Counted from the first letter of the stretch, positions 45,645 through 59,384 are shown. The stretch is DNA of 64,000 nucleotides from Melampsora larici-populina 98AG31 (GCF_000204055.1 NW_006768769.1:2462091-2526090); one strand, 5' to 3'. The notes: generated from the letters alone by a model not told the origin. A program made the numbers and translations.

Positions 45645-46537
45645 ATTTGGCTACGAGATATTCAAGTTGCAAAGGACCGACAGATTTGCAATTCTTAATC
45701 CGGCTCCAGCAGATTTTCCTGTGATTCCTGTTTAAGTGGCGAACATTTACGTTGAGGCGGCATGCCGTCAACTTGAAGCACTGGTTCGGGTATTTGATTC
45801 TTCCCAAGTCATGAGTCCCACGATTCCTCCATACCGGATTTCATCAAATCAAGGGCTCTAATTCAGAAATCAGAAGTTCTTATCAAATAAAATAAAGCAT
45901 ATCACTACTCCATAAACTTATTACATCCATACAAACTCAGCTCAAGAGACATCATCTTGTAAACTGCAAAAGGAAGTTGTGCTCAGTCTCTAGAGAGAAT
46001 CAGTAATTCCCAAGATGCTGAATTCTTCTTCTTCTTTTGGATATCGGTGCTTGGTTTCATATTCTTCAACTCCTCTCTCCTCTCAACATTTTTTTGTCAA
46101 AAACGGCGATATGAGATTGCACAGAAACAAACATCAGTCTGTTTTCTACGAGTGAGAAAAGAAATCCTAACTCGCAGATGTAAAATATGTACCATGACTT
46201 CTTTCAACCCATAAAAACCTGAGCAGAGAAAAATAAAATATACAGTGAAACAAAGCTTGCAGGTCATTGCTGAGTCGATACTGAATCTCATTCAATTCCT
46301 CAGTCTTTTCACCTCGATTCAATTTTGTAAAGTTTGAGCCCTAAAACTTAAAGTTTCAAGTCAGAAATTAAGATATCCAGGGGTTATGTCTGGTTAAGTA
46401 CTTGATGAGTAATCTGCTTTTACCTAGTTTGGTAAAGCTGTGTTGGTTTCTGAATTTCAATTTGAATTTCTTAATCAAGTCATTTCAACACTCAATCACA
46501 TCCAACTTCAATCTCATCAAACCCTCCCCAAACAAAA
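45645..46537. other. Spacer and upstream region of the TMBIM gene
   Basis: AT-rich, no gene recognised. The last 150 bases are C/A-rich and serve as the probable leader of the plus-strand gene at 46,538. Confidence 0.5.
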
Positions 46538-47752
46538 ATGTCACCAAACCCTTACCCCATCCCACCTCCATCTTACGCTGATCCCATCAACAAATCATCA
46601 GATCAAGAACCTTTATTATCTCCAAGTAATCCATCTAAACATCAAAACCCTTCAAGTTGGTCAGGTCATCAAACTTTAAGAAATTCAAATTGGAATCATG
46701 AAGCTCAAGAATCGGGATTATCAGATGATTTCTTTATTGGAGTCACTGTTTCTCAAGCTACTATTGAGATTCGAATGGCATTTATTCGAAAAGTCTAGTT
46801 TTGAGCCCATTTCATGACTTCTTTTTCTTCTTCATTGACAATACCAAAACTATCATCAAGTTCTTTACTGACCATTTGATTTTTGGTTTTTTTTCTTTGA
46901 TGATAGTTCGATTTTATTCTTACAAATCGCTGCTACTACTCTAGTCGGAAGTTTGATGAGATTAGATATCTGTAGATCATTCTTATTATCTCATACTTGG
47001 ACTATCTTTATTCCTTTAGTTGGAGCTTTGATTAGCATGCTCTTTCTTTATGTCAAACGTCATTCGTCACCTGCGAATTTGATCTTACTCAGTTTATTTA
47101 CTGTCTTAGAAGCTATGGGAGTGGGTGCAGCTGTGGCGTTTGTTAATACGATTGTCGTCTTACAAGCATTGTGTCTTACTGGATTAGTCTTTATTGGTTT
47201 GACGGTCTATACTCTACGTAAGTATTTTTGAACGGCTTCTGTCGAATGAACTATGACTTGACTACATATTTATACTCTTTTCTTTTTTTGTTCGTAGAAA
47301 CTAAACGTGATTTTAGTGGATGGGCTCCTTACCTTAGTACAGCCCTCATGGTGATGTTCTTTTCATCCTTCATCACCGTCTTCTTTCCATACAGTAGTAC
47401 TATCGATATGATCTACTCGGGATTCGGAACGTTACTCTTTTCAGCCTACATTGTGTAAGCAGTTTTAGATCTGACAATCTCTATGATCAGTTGGATTTGA
47501 CTCCTTTTTTTGTTTGTTTATTACTATTTCCGGTTCAGGTTTGATACTCAAATGATGTGTAAACACTTGAGTCCTGATGATTGGGTAGTAGCTTGTGTCT
47601 CACTCTATCTCGATGCTGTGAACTTGTTCCGTGAGTGTTTTTAGATATCTCTTTACTAATTTCAAAAAGCTTTTGTCTGATGACTGTATTTTATTTGGTT
47701 GTTGTTCAAAGTTAACATCGTTCGAGTCTTATCTCAAATGCAAGAACGTTAG
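46538..47752 (+). CDS. Bax inhibitor-1 / lifeguard (TMBIM) family membrane protein
   Basis: Multi-pass protein of the endoplasmic reticulum, vacuole or mitochondria that affects calcium leak and cell death (Bxi1/Ybh3 in yeast). Five exons: 46538-46797, 46907-47217, 47298-47454, 47539-47630 and 47712-47752, about 286 residues. The N-terminus is Pro/Tyr-rich (PNPYPIPPPSYADP), as in lifeguard-type members. Then come EIRMAFIRKVYSILFLQ, about seven hydrophobic helices, and the C-terminal signature YIVFDTQMMCKHLSPDDW ... LYLDAVNLFLNIVRVL. The first intron uses the donor TA/GTTTTG, which completes the Tyr of RKVYS. All family landmarks are present. Confidence 0.92.
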
Positions 47753-48807
47753 ATCATTGTTTGTTTCTGACCACAAGATGATGTGTTGAAGACTGTTTTT
47801 TTCTTCTTTTTTTTCTTATCATCATCATATACAAAACCTCAGTATAAAAAAAACTTAATTCAAATTTCAACTTTTTTTGGCTCTTTACTATTAGGAAGGA
47901 TTGAGTTGATTGTTCATTACTGCTTAGTCTTCATCCTTTTGTTAACCGGTATCAGAGAAAAACAAGACAAATCGATTGGTTTGATCTATTCTCCTTTTTT
48001 TGGTATTGATTGATCTTATTTACTTCTTTTGTTGTATCACTCCATGTTTGATTTCCAATATATATGTTTCTTTTGCTGAAGTTGTGTCATAGTGAGTTGA
48101 TAGTCATGAGAAACAGAATCAATTGGGGACTCAGATTGATTTTGCTTTCTTAGATGATGATAAGATAGGAGAGTGCTTCTATGTAGTATAAAGAACAGGT
48201 TAAAATGAATGCCATTCATTGCCATGGCAAGTGTTCAAAGATGCTTGCTTCATGTTTCTTGTGCTGTTTACCACCTTCTTTACCATTAGGTTATTTGATG
48301 AGGATGCCCTTTCCCTGTAGAGGTTCTTATCTCTGAACTCTTGTTTCACTTCCAGTTACATCATAATCATCCATTATGAATCTACTCATATTGGTCAACA
48401 GGGTCCCACCTGTCTCTTCCTCTTTCCTATCTGCATATATGTTTAGTCCTCCGCGCCATAAAGAGCCTCTTTAGTCCCTCTTGAAAAAATTGTTTCATCT
48501 GAATTTCTACTCCATTCACAAGTCTTACATGTTTTTTTATCAATTACAAAGCTCTAGGCCCTAGTTCTGGTAAACCTACTCTTGGTGAGTTTACAACTCT
48601 TCATCTCCTAAAATCATTCTCTAATTATAATGGGTGATCCATAGCTGGTAAACAGATCCTCATTTTTTTTTGATGTTGATTGATAAGTATAAAAGAGATA
48701 ATGCACAATATAGTTCAACAAATCAAATGAGTAACAAAATAAAAAAAAAGATGAATGAGATTTTATGAGATTTCTTTTTGTTTAATGGTATGGTAAAATT
48801 CTTTAAA
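47753..48807. other. Spacer between convergent genes
   Basis: 3' regions of the TMBIM gene and of dynactin p25. T-rich runs follow the former stop codon. Short frames only; no gene supported. Confidence 0.6.
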
Positions 48808-49814
48808 TTAAACTGGTTGAAATCTTGCATAATATCCTTTGGTTTTAGATTCCATTAACTCTGGTGTACCTTCTGGTAAATCAGATTGCCATTGACCTAA
48901 AAAAGAAAAGAAAAGAAAAGAAAAGAAAGTTTTGGTTTTTTAAGTTAATGATCATGAAGTGAGATTTTGAAAAACTACTACTGGGAACAAAAGGTTAAGA
49001 CTAACCAGGTGAACCAGAGTAGTAAGACATAGAAGCTATCACAGTACCAGGAGGAATGATCGTATTATCTGCAATCGTTACACAATCTTTTATAATCGAA
49101 AACCTACCCTAAAAAGTTAAAGAAAACCATTTCAAATAGATTGAAGATCAGTGTCTAGACTAAAGAAACATCAATGAAGATGGATTTTGAAAGAAAAGTG
49201 ATGAATAGATGATAATTTACGATTACACAATTTTTTCCTATGTTCACTAGATTACCTATACTTGCTGCTTCTATAACTGAATCTGATCCGATATGAACAT
49301 GATCACCAATCTTCATTGGATAATAAGAAAACACTCTATTTTAAATCCAAAAAAAAACAGAAACCATCAAATTAGAATGTCGAAACTGAAAAAGAAAAAC
49401 CCTTCGATGATTATTTTTTTGTTTTTGGTTTGATAGATTTACCCTTTATAAGTTTTATAAGGAGGTCTAATCACTGATCTTTCACCTAATAAACAAAACT
49501 TTCCAATTCCAATCACTACAGAATTACCTACACCTGATCTTCTTAAATCTCCTCTGATCACTACTTGATGTTGTATTATTGTTTTACCTCCTAAGATTAT
49601 ATTTTGTGATCCTGAAATTAATGCTTTTCTTGATACTTTATTTCCTGTATCCTTTAAAATCAAAAAAATATAACCATTTCATAAAAGAAAACGAATGTTT
49701 TTTGTAGTGAGGTTTGGGTTTGGAAAATTTGAGGTCAATGGGGTAGAGTTGGTTTGAGTTACTTACGGTTTCGATGTAGGCTGATTTATCGTATTGTACT
49801 ATTGGTCCACTCAT
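48808..49814 (-). CDS. Dynactin subunit 5 (p25)
   Basis: Part of the pointed-end complex of dynactin, the dynein activator, needed for early-endosome transport in fungi. Five exons: 49814-49767, 49651-49443, 49335-49221, 49107-49006 and 48896-48808, about 187 residues. The protein is a left-handed beta-helix with hexapeptide repeats. Characteristic text includes MSGPIVQYDKSAYIETDTGN, ISGSQNIILGGKTIIQ, VIRGDLRR, VIRPPYKTYKGVFSYYP, IGDHVHIGSDSVIEAASIG, NIGKNCVIGRFSIIKDCVTI and IIPPGTVIASMSYYSGSPG. Length and motifs match the family; no defect seen. Confidence 0.95.
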
Positions 49815-50646
49815 CTCTTTCTGGTTTTATCAATCTTGAATTTGAATGGTTCGAAGATCGAGTTGGTGTTGATCGGGAACTTGAAGTGATTCGATTCTTG
49901 TTGAGTTCTTTGATTTACATTTTGAGGATTTGAGACTGAACTGAATTCAAATTCCACTCGATTTACAACATCTGAACAGAATCCTCGGATACTTCAATCA
50001 AGTCGGATATCTTGATGTGTCCACTCCAGAAATGACCAGCAACTTCAAGCTTTCTTTCACAGTTCAAGTGGTCAGGATTTGATTTTCACATTTTGTTCAG
50101 TAGGCTATATACATATACACATCTTTCATGAAATGAAGTCATGAGAAGAGGAAACAAGACGGGGTAGAAACACTTCATCCAACATATCGAGTGCATATAC
50201 CTAAATACACTACCAAAAGCTTGATTGATTCAATAGAAAGATTATGAGACACGATAAATTTTTATGTCAGTTTTTTCCATCAAAATCGTGAACTTGATTA
50301 TGTTGGAGGCATATTGAGTATATCACTGAAATTCATCAAAAGTCTATAAACCTTTATTCGTATTTTTTTCAAATCTGTTAGTGTGTGCGCGTAGACGTGC
50401 TACCCAGAATTTTACACGGTGATATGGATATTCTTTTAGAATGACTGTATAAGGGTTTATAGGTTGCTTCATAAGTATAAAAGTTCAAGAAGAAATTTGT
50501 TAAGAAAAAAACAAAACAAGCAGAACCCATTGATCTACTCCAACAATTCGAAAAAAAAATTGCATGACATTAAATTGTTAAGTAAGAAAAAAGCATTCGA
50601 TTAGATTTCCCAAACAAGATTTTCTTTCTTGTTGATATGAGTCTTT
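49815..50646. other. Spacer without a gene
   Basis: Upstream region of dynactin p25 (minus strand) and 3' region of the phospholipase gene. AT-rich; I see no gene or repeat. Confidence 0.6.
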
Positions 50647-53600
50647 TCAAGCGCAATATTTTGTAAAGCAAGCTTCACATTGAGGTGTCCTTGGAATTCC
50701 ATCACGTTGGTTTTGTCTATCGATCAAACCACATGCAATACATGTTGGCCAACGTGGTTCTTGTAGTTCTCCAACTCGATCAATTGCTTCTGCTAAATCA
50801 CCTGAAAGAAAGTTATCGACTGTATTCTTTCCTCTTCCTTGTGTTGCAATGGCGAATCCATTAGCTAAAAATCCTTCAATTTCGGCTGGCTAAAGGATTA
50901 AGTAATCCATCACCCCCCCAAAAAATGTAAACTTGATTAGGAAATCGATCGAGTTACTAAATGAATTGGAAATAGAAAGTTTGACAAACGGTATATGAAG
51001 CATGAACAGTTGATACATCTGTTTCTGCTACAATGTAATAATTTGGAAAATAGATCACGAGTGGTGCCGAAGTTTCATTACAACCGAATAAAGAAGGTCT
51101 TTGATGTAAACCTCGAGCTGTGAACTCTCTACTGGCGTCTGGAATTCTAATTTTTGCAAATCAAGACATCAGTAAAGATCATGGAGTTAGATTTTATGAT
51201 TGATTTGTTGCTTACTTTGGAAAGCTGTAGCCTTGATAATCGGGTAATGTTGTTTTTAAATATGTCATGTAGAGTGAGGTTCCATTGGCATCTATAAGAT
51301 TCAAGACTCGGAGTTAGTTGTAAACATCTTGAAGGATGATCCAAATCACTTACATCCTTGTGCATCAATTGTTTTTCCAAGTCCATCAGCTTGCTATACA
51401 CATCAAGATAAGTGATAACACATAGAACCACAACGCAGTATGAAGTTTTTCATCAGCAATAACTTTTGATGAGGTTCTTGAATGATTTGGAAACTCACCG
51501 CGTCAACGGCAAAGATCACATCGAGGTTTCTCTAATAAATCAGAAAAACAGAATTCAACTTTTGATTCTAAGTTGATTGAAACTTTGAATTCATCAGACG
51601 TACCGCAGGTTGGATCATAGGCCACAATGGCATATTTTCACCTATGAAACACTCATCACTGTCGTCAATATATATCCAAACAAAATGAAAATCTTCATCA
51701 GATCTTAAATCTTTAAATTACCTCCTAATCCACCATCTGCAAGATACAAAAGTGAATCTTTCCCATCCGGAAACCCACTTGAGGGTCCAAATCCGATTCC
51801 AAGTCCATTGAAAGGATTCAGGACCTAAGAAAGAAAGTCTTCAGACATCTATGGATCAAGTTTCGAAACGTCTTGTGACTACTTACGAGTGCTTCATCAT
51901 ACATATGATCCGTGAAATAGTAATAGAGGCCAGCTATGAGCCTTTTAATGAGAGGCATCTGTTCGTTGGGTGCGAAAGGTTCGCTCAAGATGTTTGATGA
52001 AGCTCCCATCACAAATCTAAGAAGAGATCATATGTATTTGAGTTATGATCTCGAAGATCTTATACGATCTAGAACTACTTACGCAGCATTATCAAAACCT
52101 GTTGAGAAAATGTGAGTTGACACTTTTCCACAGATTTATTAAATATGACTGTTAAAACTCACCATTGACACAATCTGCATGAGGTGGTACATTCCCATTG
52201 AACATACTTGTTCCTAGGTAATCGATTGGAATAAATGCATTCAAAGAAGGATGCCAAACTCCGAATTCTTCAGGAGTAAACTCATCTGACCAATCAAAAA
52301 AAGAGCTTAAAGTCAGCTTCAACTCATCTTTTAATATTCTCAACTCCTTTCGACTCACATATCGGAGTTTCGAGAGTGATTGAGCTTGTTCCCTTGTTCC
52401 CTCGGCTTTCATGAATTATAATTCGGGTCTTATATCAGTCATCTGTAAGATCTTCTGCTCAACGAGATCAAGATGAATAAATTGAGTATATCAAAAGACT
52501 AACCTAGTAGCTACGATGATAGGATAAGGTGCATCGTAATTTTGAAAAGCAGAAACGTTTCTAATCGAACTGAAAAGAACACTTTCACCATAATTCGGAG
52601 CATTCCTAAAAAATTGGTTAACAAAGATCGAAATTTAGAAATTCACAACAAAATCAAAATCTAGGATATATTTTAGAAAAAGATTAATACGTTTCAACTT
52701 ACACAAAATGTTTTCCAACCATCAATGCCCAAACACTAAACTCAATCAAAATCAGTGATTATCCAAAAAAAAACACCATTCATCATCAATCAAGAAAATC
52801 TTCATGACTAACTCAATCAGACTAGCAGGAAAGCCAGCATCAGCTTTTTGTCTTGCAATCTTAACAGCAGGTGGGTATTTCTTAATCGTTTGCCAATCAA
52901 ATGGTTGATTATCTTGAGTTAAATGCCAAGATTGAATTAATTCAGGTATGATTGGAAAATCACTTGTCGCCTATATTTTTTTAATCAAAGTTTTTTGTCA
53001 AATTTCATCTTCTTTTATTGAAATTTCGATTAATCTTTTATTGTTAATTTTCTTACCCATGATCCAGTAAACCAAGATCCTCTATGGAACGATAAAAATT
53101 CATAAGATATTCTTGGTTTCATTGTACTCAGATGATAAGATTTTTACTTACCCAGATAGTCCAGCCACATAGTTCATCAGTTGCATGATCCCTCCAGTCT
53201 AATATCGAACATGATTTTCAAAGTCAATTCTTTAAACAAAATGGATCAGAATCAAAAGAACGTACCCCTGCTTGCATGGCTTCAGGATTTCGAGCGTCGA
53301 ATGTATGAACCTTTTGAGGATGGTAAGAAAATGAAATTCGTAAATGTCTTTTCCGTTATCTTTCTGATCTTTGAGTTCTGAATGACATACTATACTAGCT
53401 CCAAGTAGTGCTGCCCTCGGTCCACCTCCCGACAAGGCTATTCCTGTTTTCTCATAAAAAAATATAGTGATTAGAAAAGAGATAAGTAATTCTTTTTGAT
53501 TCTTCATTCAATCTTTCATGAATTCCAATTTTAATAATTTGAGCATACCTATATTAGGTAAATTAAATCCTGCCTTAGCTCCCTCTTTCTCTGCTCTTTT

Positions 53601-54134
53601 CAAGAACTCATCTATACTAAAATCAGTTAAATTTGCACCCGATAAATATCTTCTCCAATGTGGTATAGATTTAGATGTTCTTTGTCTTATATATTCAGCT
53701 TCTTTATCTGCAAGTGGTCCGATCCTATCTGGTAGTCTAACATGTAGGTTACGAGGACATGGTACCCATACCTATTTTCACCAGAACCAGAAAAACAGTT
53801 TTCAGAATCAAGATAAAGTACTTCACTTTACTTTCTCTTAAACAATTCATTTCTTGAGGGCAGAATCACTTACAGGTGCATATCCACCACTAGGAGAATC
53901 ACGCAAAGCTGGTTTACGTTTTTGAAGTAAATGTGTCCTAGTTGATCCAAGACCGAGTGGATAATAAAAGATAACCTGAAGAATGATAAAGATAAAAAGA
54001 GTGATCATGATGAAAAGAATCCCAAGGTAATAAATCAAACGAGAGATTAAACGTTTAACAAAAGTGGTTCGGTTTAAAGCAATCCTTAGAGTACCTTTGG
54101 GTATCATCACTTTAGTATGATTTTTAGTCAACAA
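50647..54134 (-). CDS. Phospholipase B / lysophospholipase, membrane-anchored form
   Basis: Hydrolyses acyl chains of phospholipids and lysophospholipids (fungal PLA2_B catalytic domain). More than twelve short exons. The first (from 54,134, or an ATG at 54,107) encodes a basic stretch and one membrane segment (LIYYLGILFIMITLFIFIIL), so the enzyme is probably a type II membrane protein rather than a freely secreted one. Catalytic motifs: GIALSGGGPRAALLGA, then the nucleophile Ser in YVAGLSGGSWFTGSW (assembled from two exons at 53,197-53,060), and the Asp in LADGGLGGENMPLWP near 51,740. C-terminal exons contain a Cys-rich segment (TCIACGLIDRQNQR ... PQCEACFTKYCA) ending TGA at 50,647. Start choice is between two ATGs nine codons apart. 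Exon limits were read only around the key motifs. Confidence 0.9.
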
Positions 54135-56574
54135 AATACCATATATGTATTACTAGACTGAGACTCTCTTTTGACTGATTTTCTTGATTTCAATCACTTG
54201 ACAGAATCAGAGACACACTAAAATGACTTGTAACGTCACCCTAGAATCTCCTTTTGGATGAGTATTCAGAGCAAGTTTAGAAGGGAAAAACCAAAGCAGT
54301 GGATATTGACGAGATCCCAGTGTGTGCGGGTAGTTTTTTTTCATCGCAGTTTTCAAAGGAGAAAGTTTAGAAAGCGTCCATTGAGACATCTCCTACAGAT
54401 CATGAAGCAGATGGAATCGAAGTTGTAACTTGCTCCGGAAGAATATACAATTAAACCACTGGTAGAGTTGGTGTTTGACTCTGCTACATAGCTCGATGAA
54501 AATGAAAACCGAGACGATAATATAATGTTGTGTTTCAGAACACGAAAACATCGCAATAACGACTTGTCCGAACGACATGTATTTATATATCTTTTGCAGT
54601 CGAACGAGGTGAAAGCTTCAAGGATGTCCACCTTTCATATGACTCAGCATTCATAGAGAATCCAAACAAGCCGAACCGAATTGAGAGACTCTTCGAATCA
54701 GTCAGAATTGATCAAGATAAATAATCCAGCCAAGTATAATTCTTGACGTGATCTTTTGTTGTTGTCCTCCAGCGAGTCGAAGGTTATCAAAATCAAAATC
54801 AAATCTTCTTCAAATCACATCAACCGATAACCCCCAAGAGCCATCCCGGTCCGTAACCCACTTGAGACCAATCCACCAACTCTGATGCAAGTTTTCGTTA
54901 ATCCAAAGACGAGAAAATTATCCAATATTTTATCCAAGAAGCCAAAGAGAAGTTATTTAATAAAAACTGAGAAATTAATGAAACCGTTGATACTTGTGTG
55001 GCGATGATAAGAGAGATACATAGGGGATGAAGGAGGCCATTCAAGCAATCCAAAAGGCTTCCTTCAATTATCAAAAAGATGTACCTTTGATAAGCCATGA
55101 CCTCTCTGTGAAATGAGGAGGGTAGTATGGGTTTGGACAGAGAAACAGATCAAAAGCCATGTTTACCATGTTTACCATCAGGCTTCAAGTTCAACTTTCA
55201 AAGGAATCAATGATTTCTAGAGAATGATTTTCAGTTCAAAACTATGTAATAATAACTTCTCTTTGTGAAAGTTGTTGTTGTGACTAAAGAATAAAAGATT
55301 AACCCGTCCCAAAGGGCCCAGGCTCAGATGAGGAAACGAAAAATCAATCAAGCTTGAGATTGTAAGTTCAAACAAAAACAAAGATCTCATTCTGATCATT
55401 GACATCAAAAAGAAAAATCTGACACCTAATGGATTTCATTATTTTAGTTTTTTAAAATGTCAGGTTAAACCTTTCTACCTTTAAAATACTCTCTCAAAAC
55501 ACTACCCTTACTTTCAAATTGATTATCAGTCTACATATTTCTAAAGATCATGCATCATTAGATCATACATCACCTAAATAATACTGCAGCCAAACTCTTT
55601 GTTTTTTAAAAAAATCTAATCTTAATCAAAATCCAACCCATAAGTTACCACCATCATTATCACCATCATCATTAATATTGTTATTATCATCATTACTATT
55701 ATCATCATTATCATTATTCATAATTTTAACTTGTATAAAACATAAACAAACAACATGATCAACCAATTTGAAAAAAACCCATAACAAACAAACTCAACCA
55801 AAACTCTTCATCCTCAACATATTAACTCCCCCCTAGTTTTTCTTTGAGAAAAATAAACAAACATCAAAATAAAACAACTTCTTCACGATTTACCCTACCC
55901 TTTTTAAGAAACCTAAAAAACAACTAACACTCAACATGAAAAAAACTCAACATAAAAAAACTCATCAAAAACACCACATCAAAAACACCACATCAAAATC
56001 CATAAAATCCAAATAAAAAAATTACAATCACAAAGCCAAACCCACACACACACATAAAGACTCCATAAATAATAACTACTAAGAAAAAACCCCATTGTTT
56101 TGATTATTAAAAAAACTCAACTCAAGAAAAACCAAAAACCAAAAAAAAAATCCATAACTATAACCATTCTTCATCTTCATCTTTATATATTATACACTGT
56201 ACAATCAAAAAAAAACCTCACAACCAAAGAAACCAACCAGAACCAATAAAACCAAACAAAACCAAAAAAAAAACTTGATAATTTTTGAATCTTTCTTCTT
56301 CTTCTTCATTTGAAAAAACCCCAAGAAAAAGAAACCAACCTCCAACCTCCAACCTCCAACCTCCAACACCCACAAAAAAAGTGAAAAATTGAAAAATTAA
56401 AAGCCGTTTCCCTCAACCAATATCCTTGCTATCTATCTATCTCTATTTCTTTCTTTCAAAAAAATAATAATAAGTTTTCTTATGATTCTTTTGTTTCAAA
56501 AAAAAAGATCAATACACAAACCCTCCCCCCAAACAAAAGTCGTGAAAAAAGCAATCAGAACCCGTACAAATTCA
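54135..56574. other. Spacer with low-complexity A/C-rich sequence
   Basis: No gene supported. The part 55,600-56,560 is A/C-rich with CAT, AAC and ATT microsatellites (for example 55,650-55,725 and CCTCCAA repeats at 56,337-56,366), and includes the 3' untranslated region of the DBF4 gene. Confidence 0.6.
55645..55725. repeat. CAT/ATT trinucleotide microsatellite
   Basis: Interrupted runs of ATCATT and CACCATCATT type trinucleotides. Confidence 0.8.
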
Positions 56575-59209
56575 TTAAAGATCTTCTTCTTCTTCTTCTT
56601 GTTCATAATCCATTAATCCTTCTACGTCTTCTATACCTTCTCGAGCCGTATCCTGTTCAATTTCAATCCCATGTCCGTCCTCTTCATCGTCATGTTCCTC
56701 GTCCTCCTCCTCCTCTTCTTCTTGTTCCTCATCCTCTTCCTCCTCTTCATCTTCTTCATCCTCTTCATCCCGTTCCTCCTCCTCCTCCTCATCATCTTCA
56801 TCATCATCATCCTCATTCCCAGCTTCCCACATCCTTCTCTCAGCTTCTCTCAAATGAAGATCATCTCCCTCACTCTCCTCATCCTCATCTTCCAAGCCCA
56901 TCCTCTGATCTCTCAACTCGATCAACTCTCTCAACGAAGGTGGTAAGTCTCCACAATCGACTCTTAACCTTCTACAGGTTCGTTCTAATAACTTATCTAA
57001 TTCCCACCAATTATCTTCATTAGTTGCAAACTTTCGATGTTTACGTGTGATCACATGCTATTTTACCAAACCAAATTTCCGTCATTCAATTCATTAGTCA
57101 TTCATTTTCGAAAAATCTCATTCAAAGCAAAGAAAATCTCTTCTTCACTCAACTCGTTTAAAATCTCCATACTTTGTTCTACAATTCTCACAATACCCAG
57201 CCTTAGCTTCTTCTTCTCCCACCAAATTACTCAAATCCAAAAGCTCAAATCCTTCTCCCAACTTATCTCTAACACCTAATCCTTTCCTACCACCTCTCCT
57301 TCTTCTACTCTCTTGATTCTTATTCGTACACCCAATCCCATCAGTTTGTTTCTTTTGTTCTAAAAGTGCTTGATCTAAACTTTGACATCGTTTTAAATTC
57401 TTTTCTCCTCCTCCAACCAACTGATTTTCCTTCTTTAAATTATCAAGAATCTTAAACGTAGGTCTTTTAACCAACTCATTTAACCTTTTATCCACCAAAA
57501 AATTCGATTGATAAGCCAATGAAGATCTAGTCGATGGTGTATTAGTAGAAGTGATCGTCACACTATTTCCAGATGCACCTAAGAATACCTTTCCAGGTCC
57601 TCTTTGATGTTCTAGAGCAGTGATGTTCACTAAGTCTGGATACAATCCTTCTTGATGGTTCGCTTTCGAATGAGTAGGGTTAAGTTGAACGGTTTGTTTT
57701 CGTTGTAAGATGTTCATACTCATCGTTCTACGTAATGATTGGGTAGGTTGTGAGGTTGGAATCGAAAGATAATCTCGATTCTGGTTTGGATTAGGGGTTC
57801 GATTAGGATTATCTTCAAGATTCGAATTCGTATTGGATTCTTTAAACCGTTCTTCAAACATTTGTTTGATCCTTAAATGAACATGATTCAAAGAATGTTT
57901 AGAATTATATTTACTAAAAGCCGATTTGCCTTCAGTTCCACCAAACAAAACTGGCCAAGTCTGATTAGAAGTCGAAGCGGAAGTGGAAGTAGAAGCAGAA
58001 GGATCTTTAACTTTCGATTTCGTGAATTCTTTAATGATGATCGGTTTGAATTCTTGATTAGAATCTTCTACTAGAATAAAATTAGATTGTTTTGAAAAAT
58101 AATGATAATCTGATCGAATCGAAATCGGATCTCGTTCATGTGTATGACCTTGTTGTGCTTCTTTAGCTAAGAGGGATGGTAAGGATGGTTTCATTAATGG
58201 TAAGGGTTTCATAGGTGATCTTCTATCTTCTAATCTTTCAAGTACATTCCTCAGTTCTGTTTCCAAATTCCGAAAATCAAAATTAAAAAAAAATCAAAAA
58301 ATCTTTCAAATCCATCAAATTGACTTTTAGTTCAACTTACTTTCAGTTCTCCATATCTTGATTTTCATTTCAAGTGCTTTTCTCATAAACGGATCGATTT
58401 GAGGAGGATCAGTCAAGATACCATCTTTAGGATCCGGACTTACCAAATTCGGTTCAAGGATCCGTTTACTAGACCTTCTCGTCAACGGACCATTCTCTTT
58501 ATTATTGAAATGTAAAGGATGTGAAGGATGAACATGAAGAGTTGAAGGTGAAGGTGATGGAACCGGTAGTTGATAAGCCGTGTTTCGTTTAATCGAATTC
58601 GTTACACTTGGTGAAAGGATAGGTAGGTTCACTGGGACTGGGATATTAGTGATCACGTGTGTGACGTCTTTAGAAAAGAATTGATCAACGCGCTTTAATT
58701 ACGCCAAAAAAGAAAGAATCAAGTTAATTCAAGAATCCGGGAGGGGGGAAAGACGCGTCGAAAAGTTGATCAAACTTACAGCTCCCCATGATTCTAATTC
58801 GTTAGATAGTTCAGATTCGGTTTTCGAATCTAATCTATCAAGATAAAACACAAAGCTTTTGATCGCGACTCGATACTTTTCTTGCCATTGTAAAGTTTCA
58901 CGTCTCAATTCATCTTTCACGCGTTGTTTGTCACGATTGAAGTGAGATCTTGAATCTTTTTCATTGATTAGGTTTGGTAAGGTATGATTTGTGATAGGAG
59001 TGATTGGTTTGGTTGTTAATGTAGTAGTAGTAGTAGTAGTAGTCGTAGGTGGTGGTGGTGGTAAGAATGATTGAGATTGTGATTTTGGTTGAGAATCAGG
59101 TGAATGGATTGAGAATGATTTTGGGTTTTGTTGGTTTTGATTTTGATGAGAAAGTCTAGTTCGTTTTGGTAAAGTGTTAATGATTAAGTTTAATGGTAAT
59201 GATTCATGG

Positions 59210-59247
<38 letters not shown>

Positions 59248-59384
59248 AGGTCTTTTACCATTCAAGTTGAGTTCAGATTTGATGATAGACTGTAAAGTGA
59301 GTGAGTGATGGTTAGTTTGATTGGTTTGATTAGATTGTTTGATTTGATTTGACTTACCATTGAATTGTTGATTGGATCACTCAT
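56575..59384 (-). CDS. DBF4: DBF4, regulatory subunit of the Cdc7 kinase
   Basis: Activates Cdc7 to fire replication origins (DDK). Five exons: 59384-59358, 59289-58780, 58692-58341, 58256-57154 and 57057-56575, about 825 residues. The N-terminal region has a run of about 13 His and Gln/Pro/Thr tracts. A BRCT-like motif N follows, spanning exons 2-3 (SFVFYLDRLDS ... ELESWGAVRVDQFFSKDVTH VIT). Motif M lies near DYHYFSKQSNFILVEDSNQE with FKPIIIKEF and the nearby TWPVLFGGTEGKSAF. Motif C is a DBF4 zinc finger, C-x2-C-x9-H-x5-H: AGYCENCRTKYGDFK joined to HVITRKHRKFA across the last intron. The tail is a very acidic Glu/Asp tract of about 90 residues ending EEEEEDL. The BRCT, motif M and zinc finger together identify the family. 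The acidic tail is coded by GA-rich triplet repeats and may vary in length between strains. Confidence 0.9.
56580..56820. repeat. Acidic triplet-repeat tract in DBF4
   Basis: On the plus strand CTC/TTC/ATC triplets; on the coding strand GAG/GAA/GAT, encoding the Glu/Asp tail. An apparent hydrophobic plus-strand frame across it is an artefact. Confidence 0.85.

Noticed and set aside
56671..56946. Hydrophobic Leu/Ile/Phe-rich plus-strand frame
   Set aside because: It is the antisense of the acidic triplet-repeat tail of DBF4.
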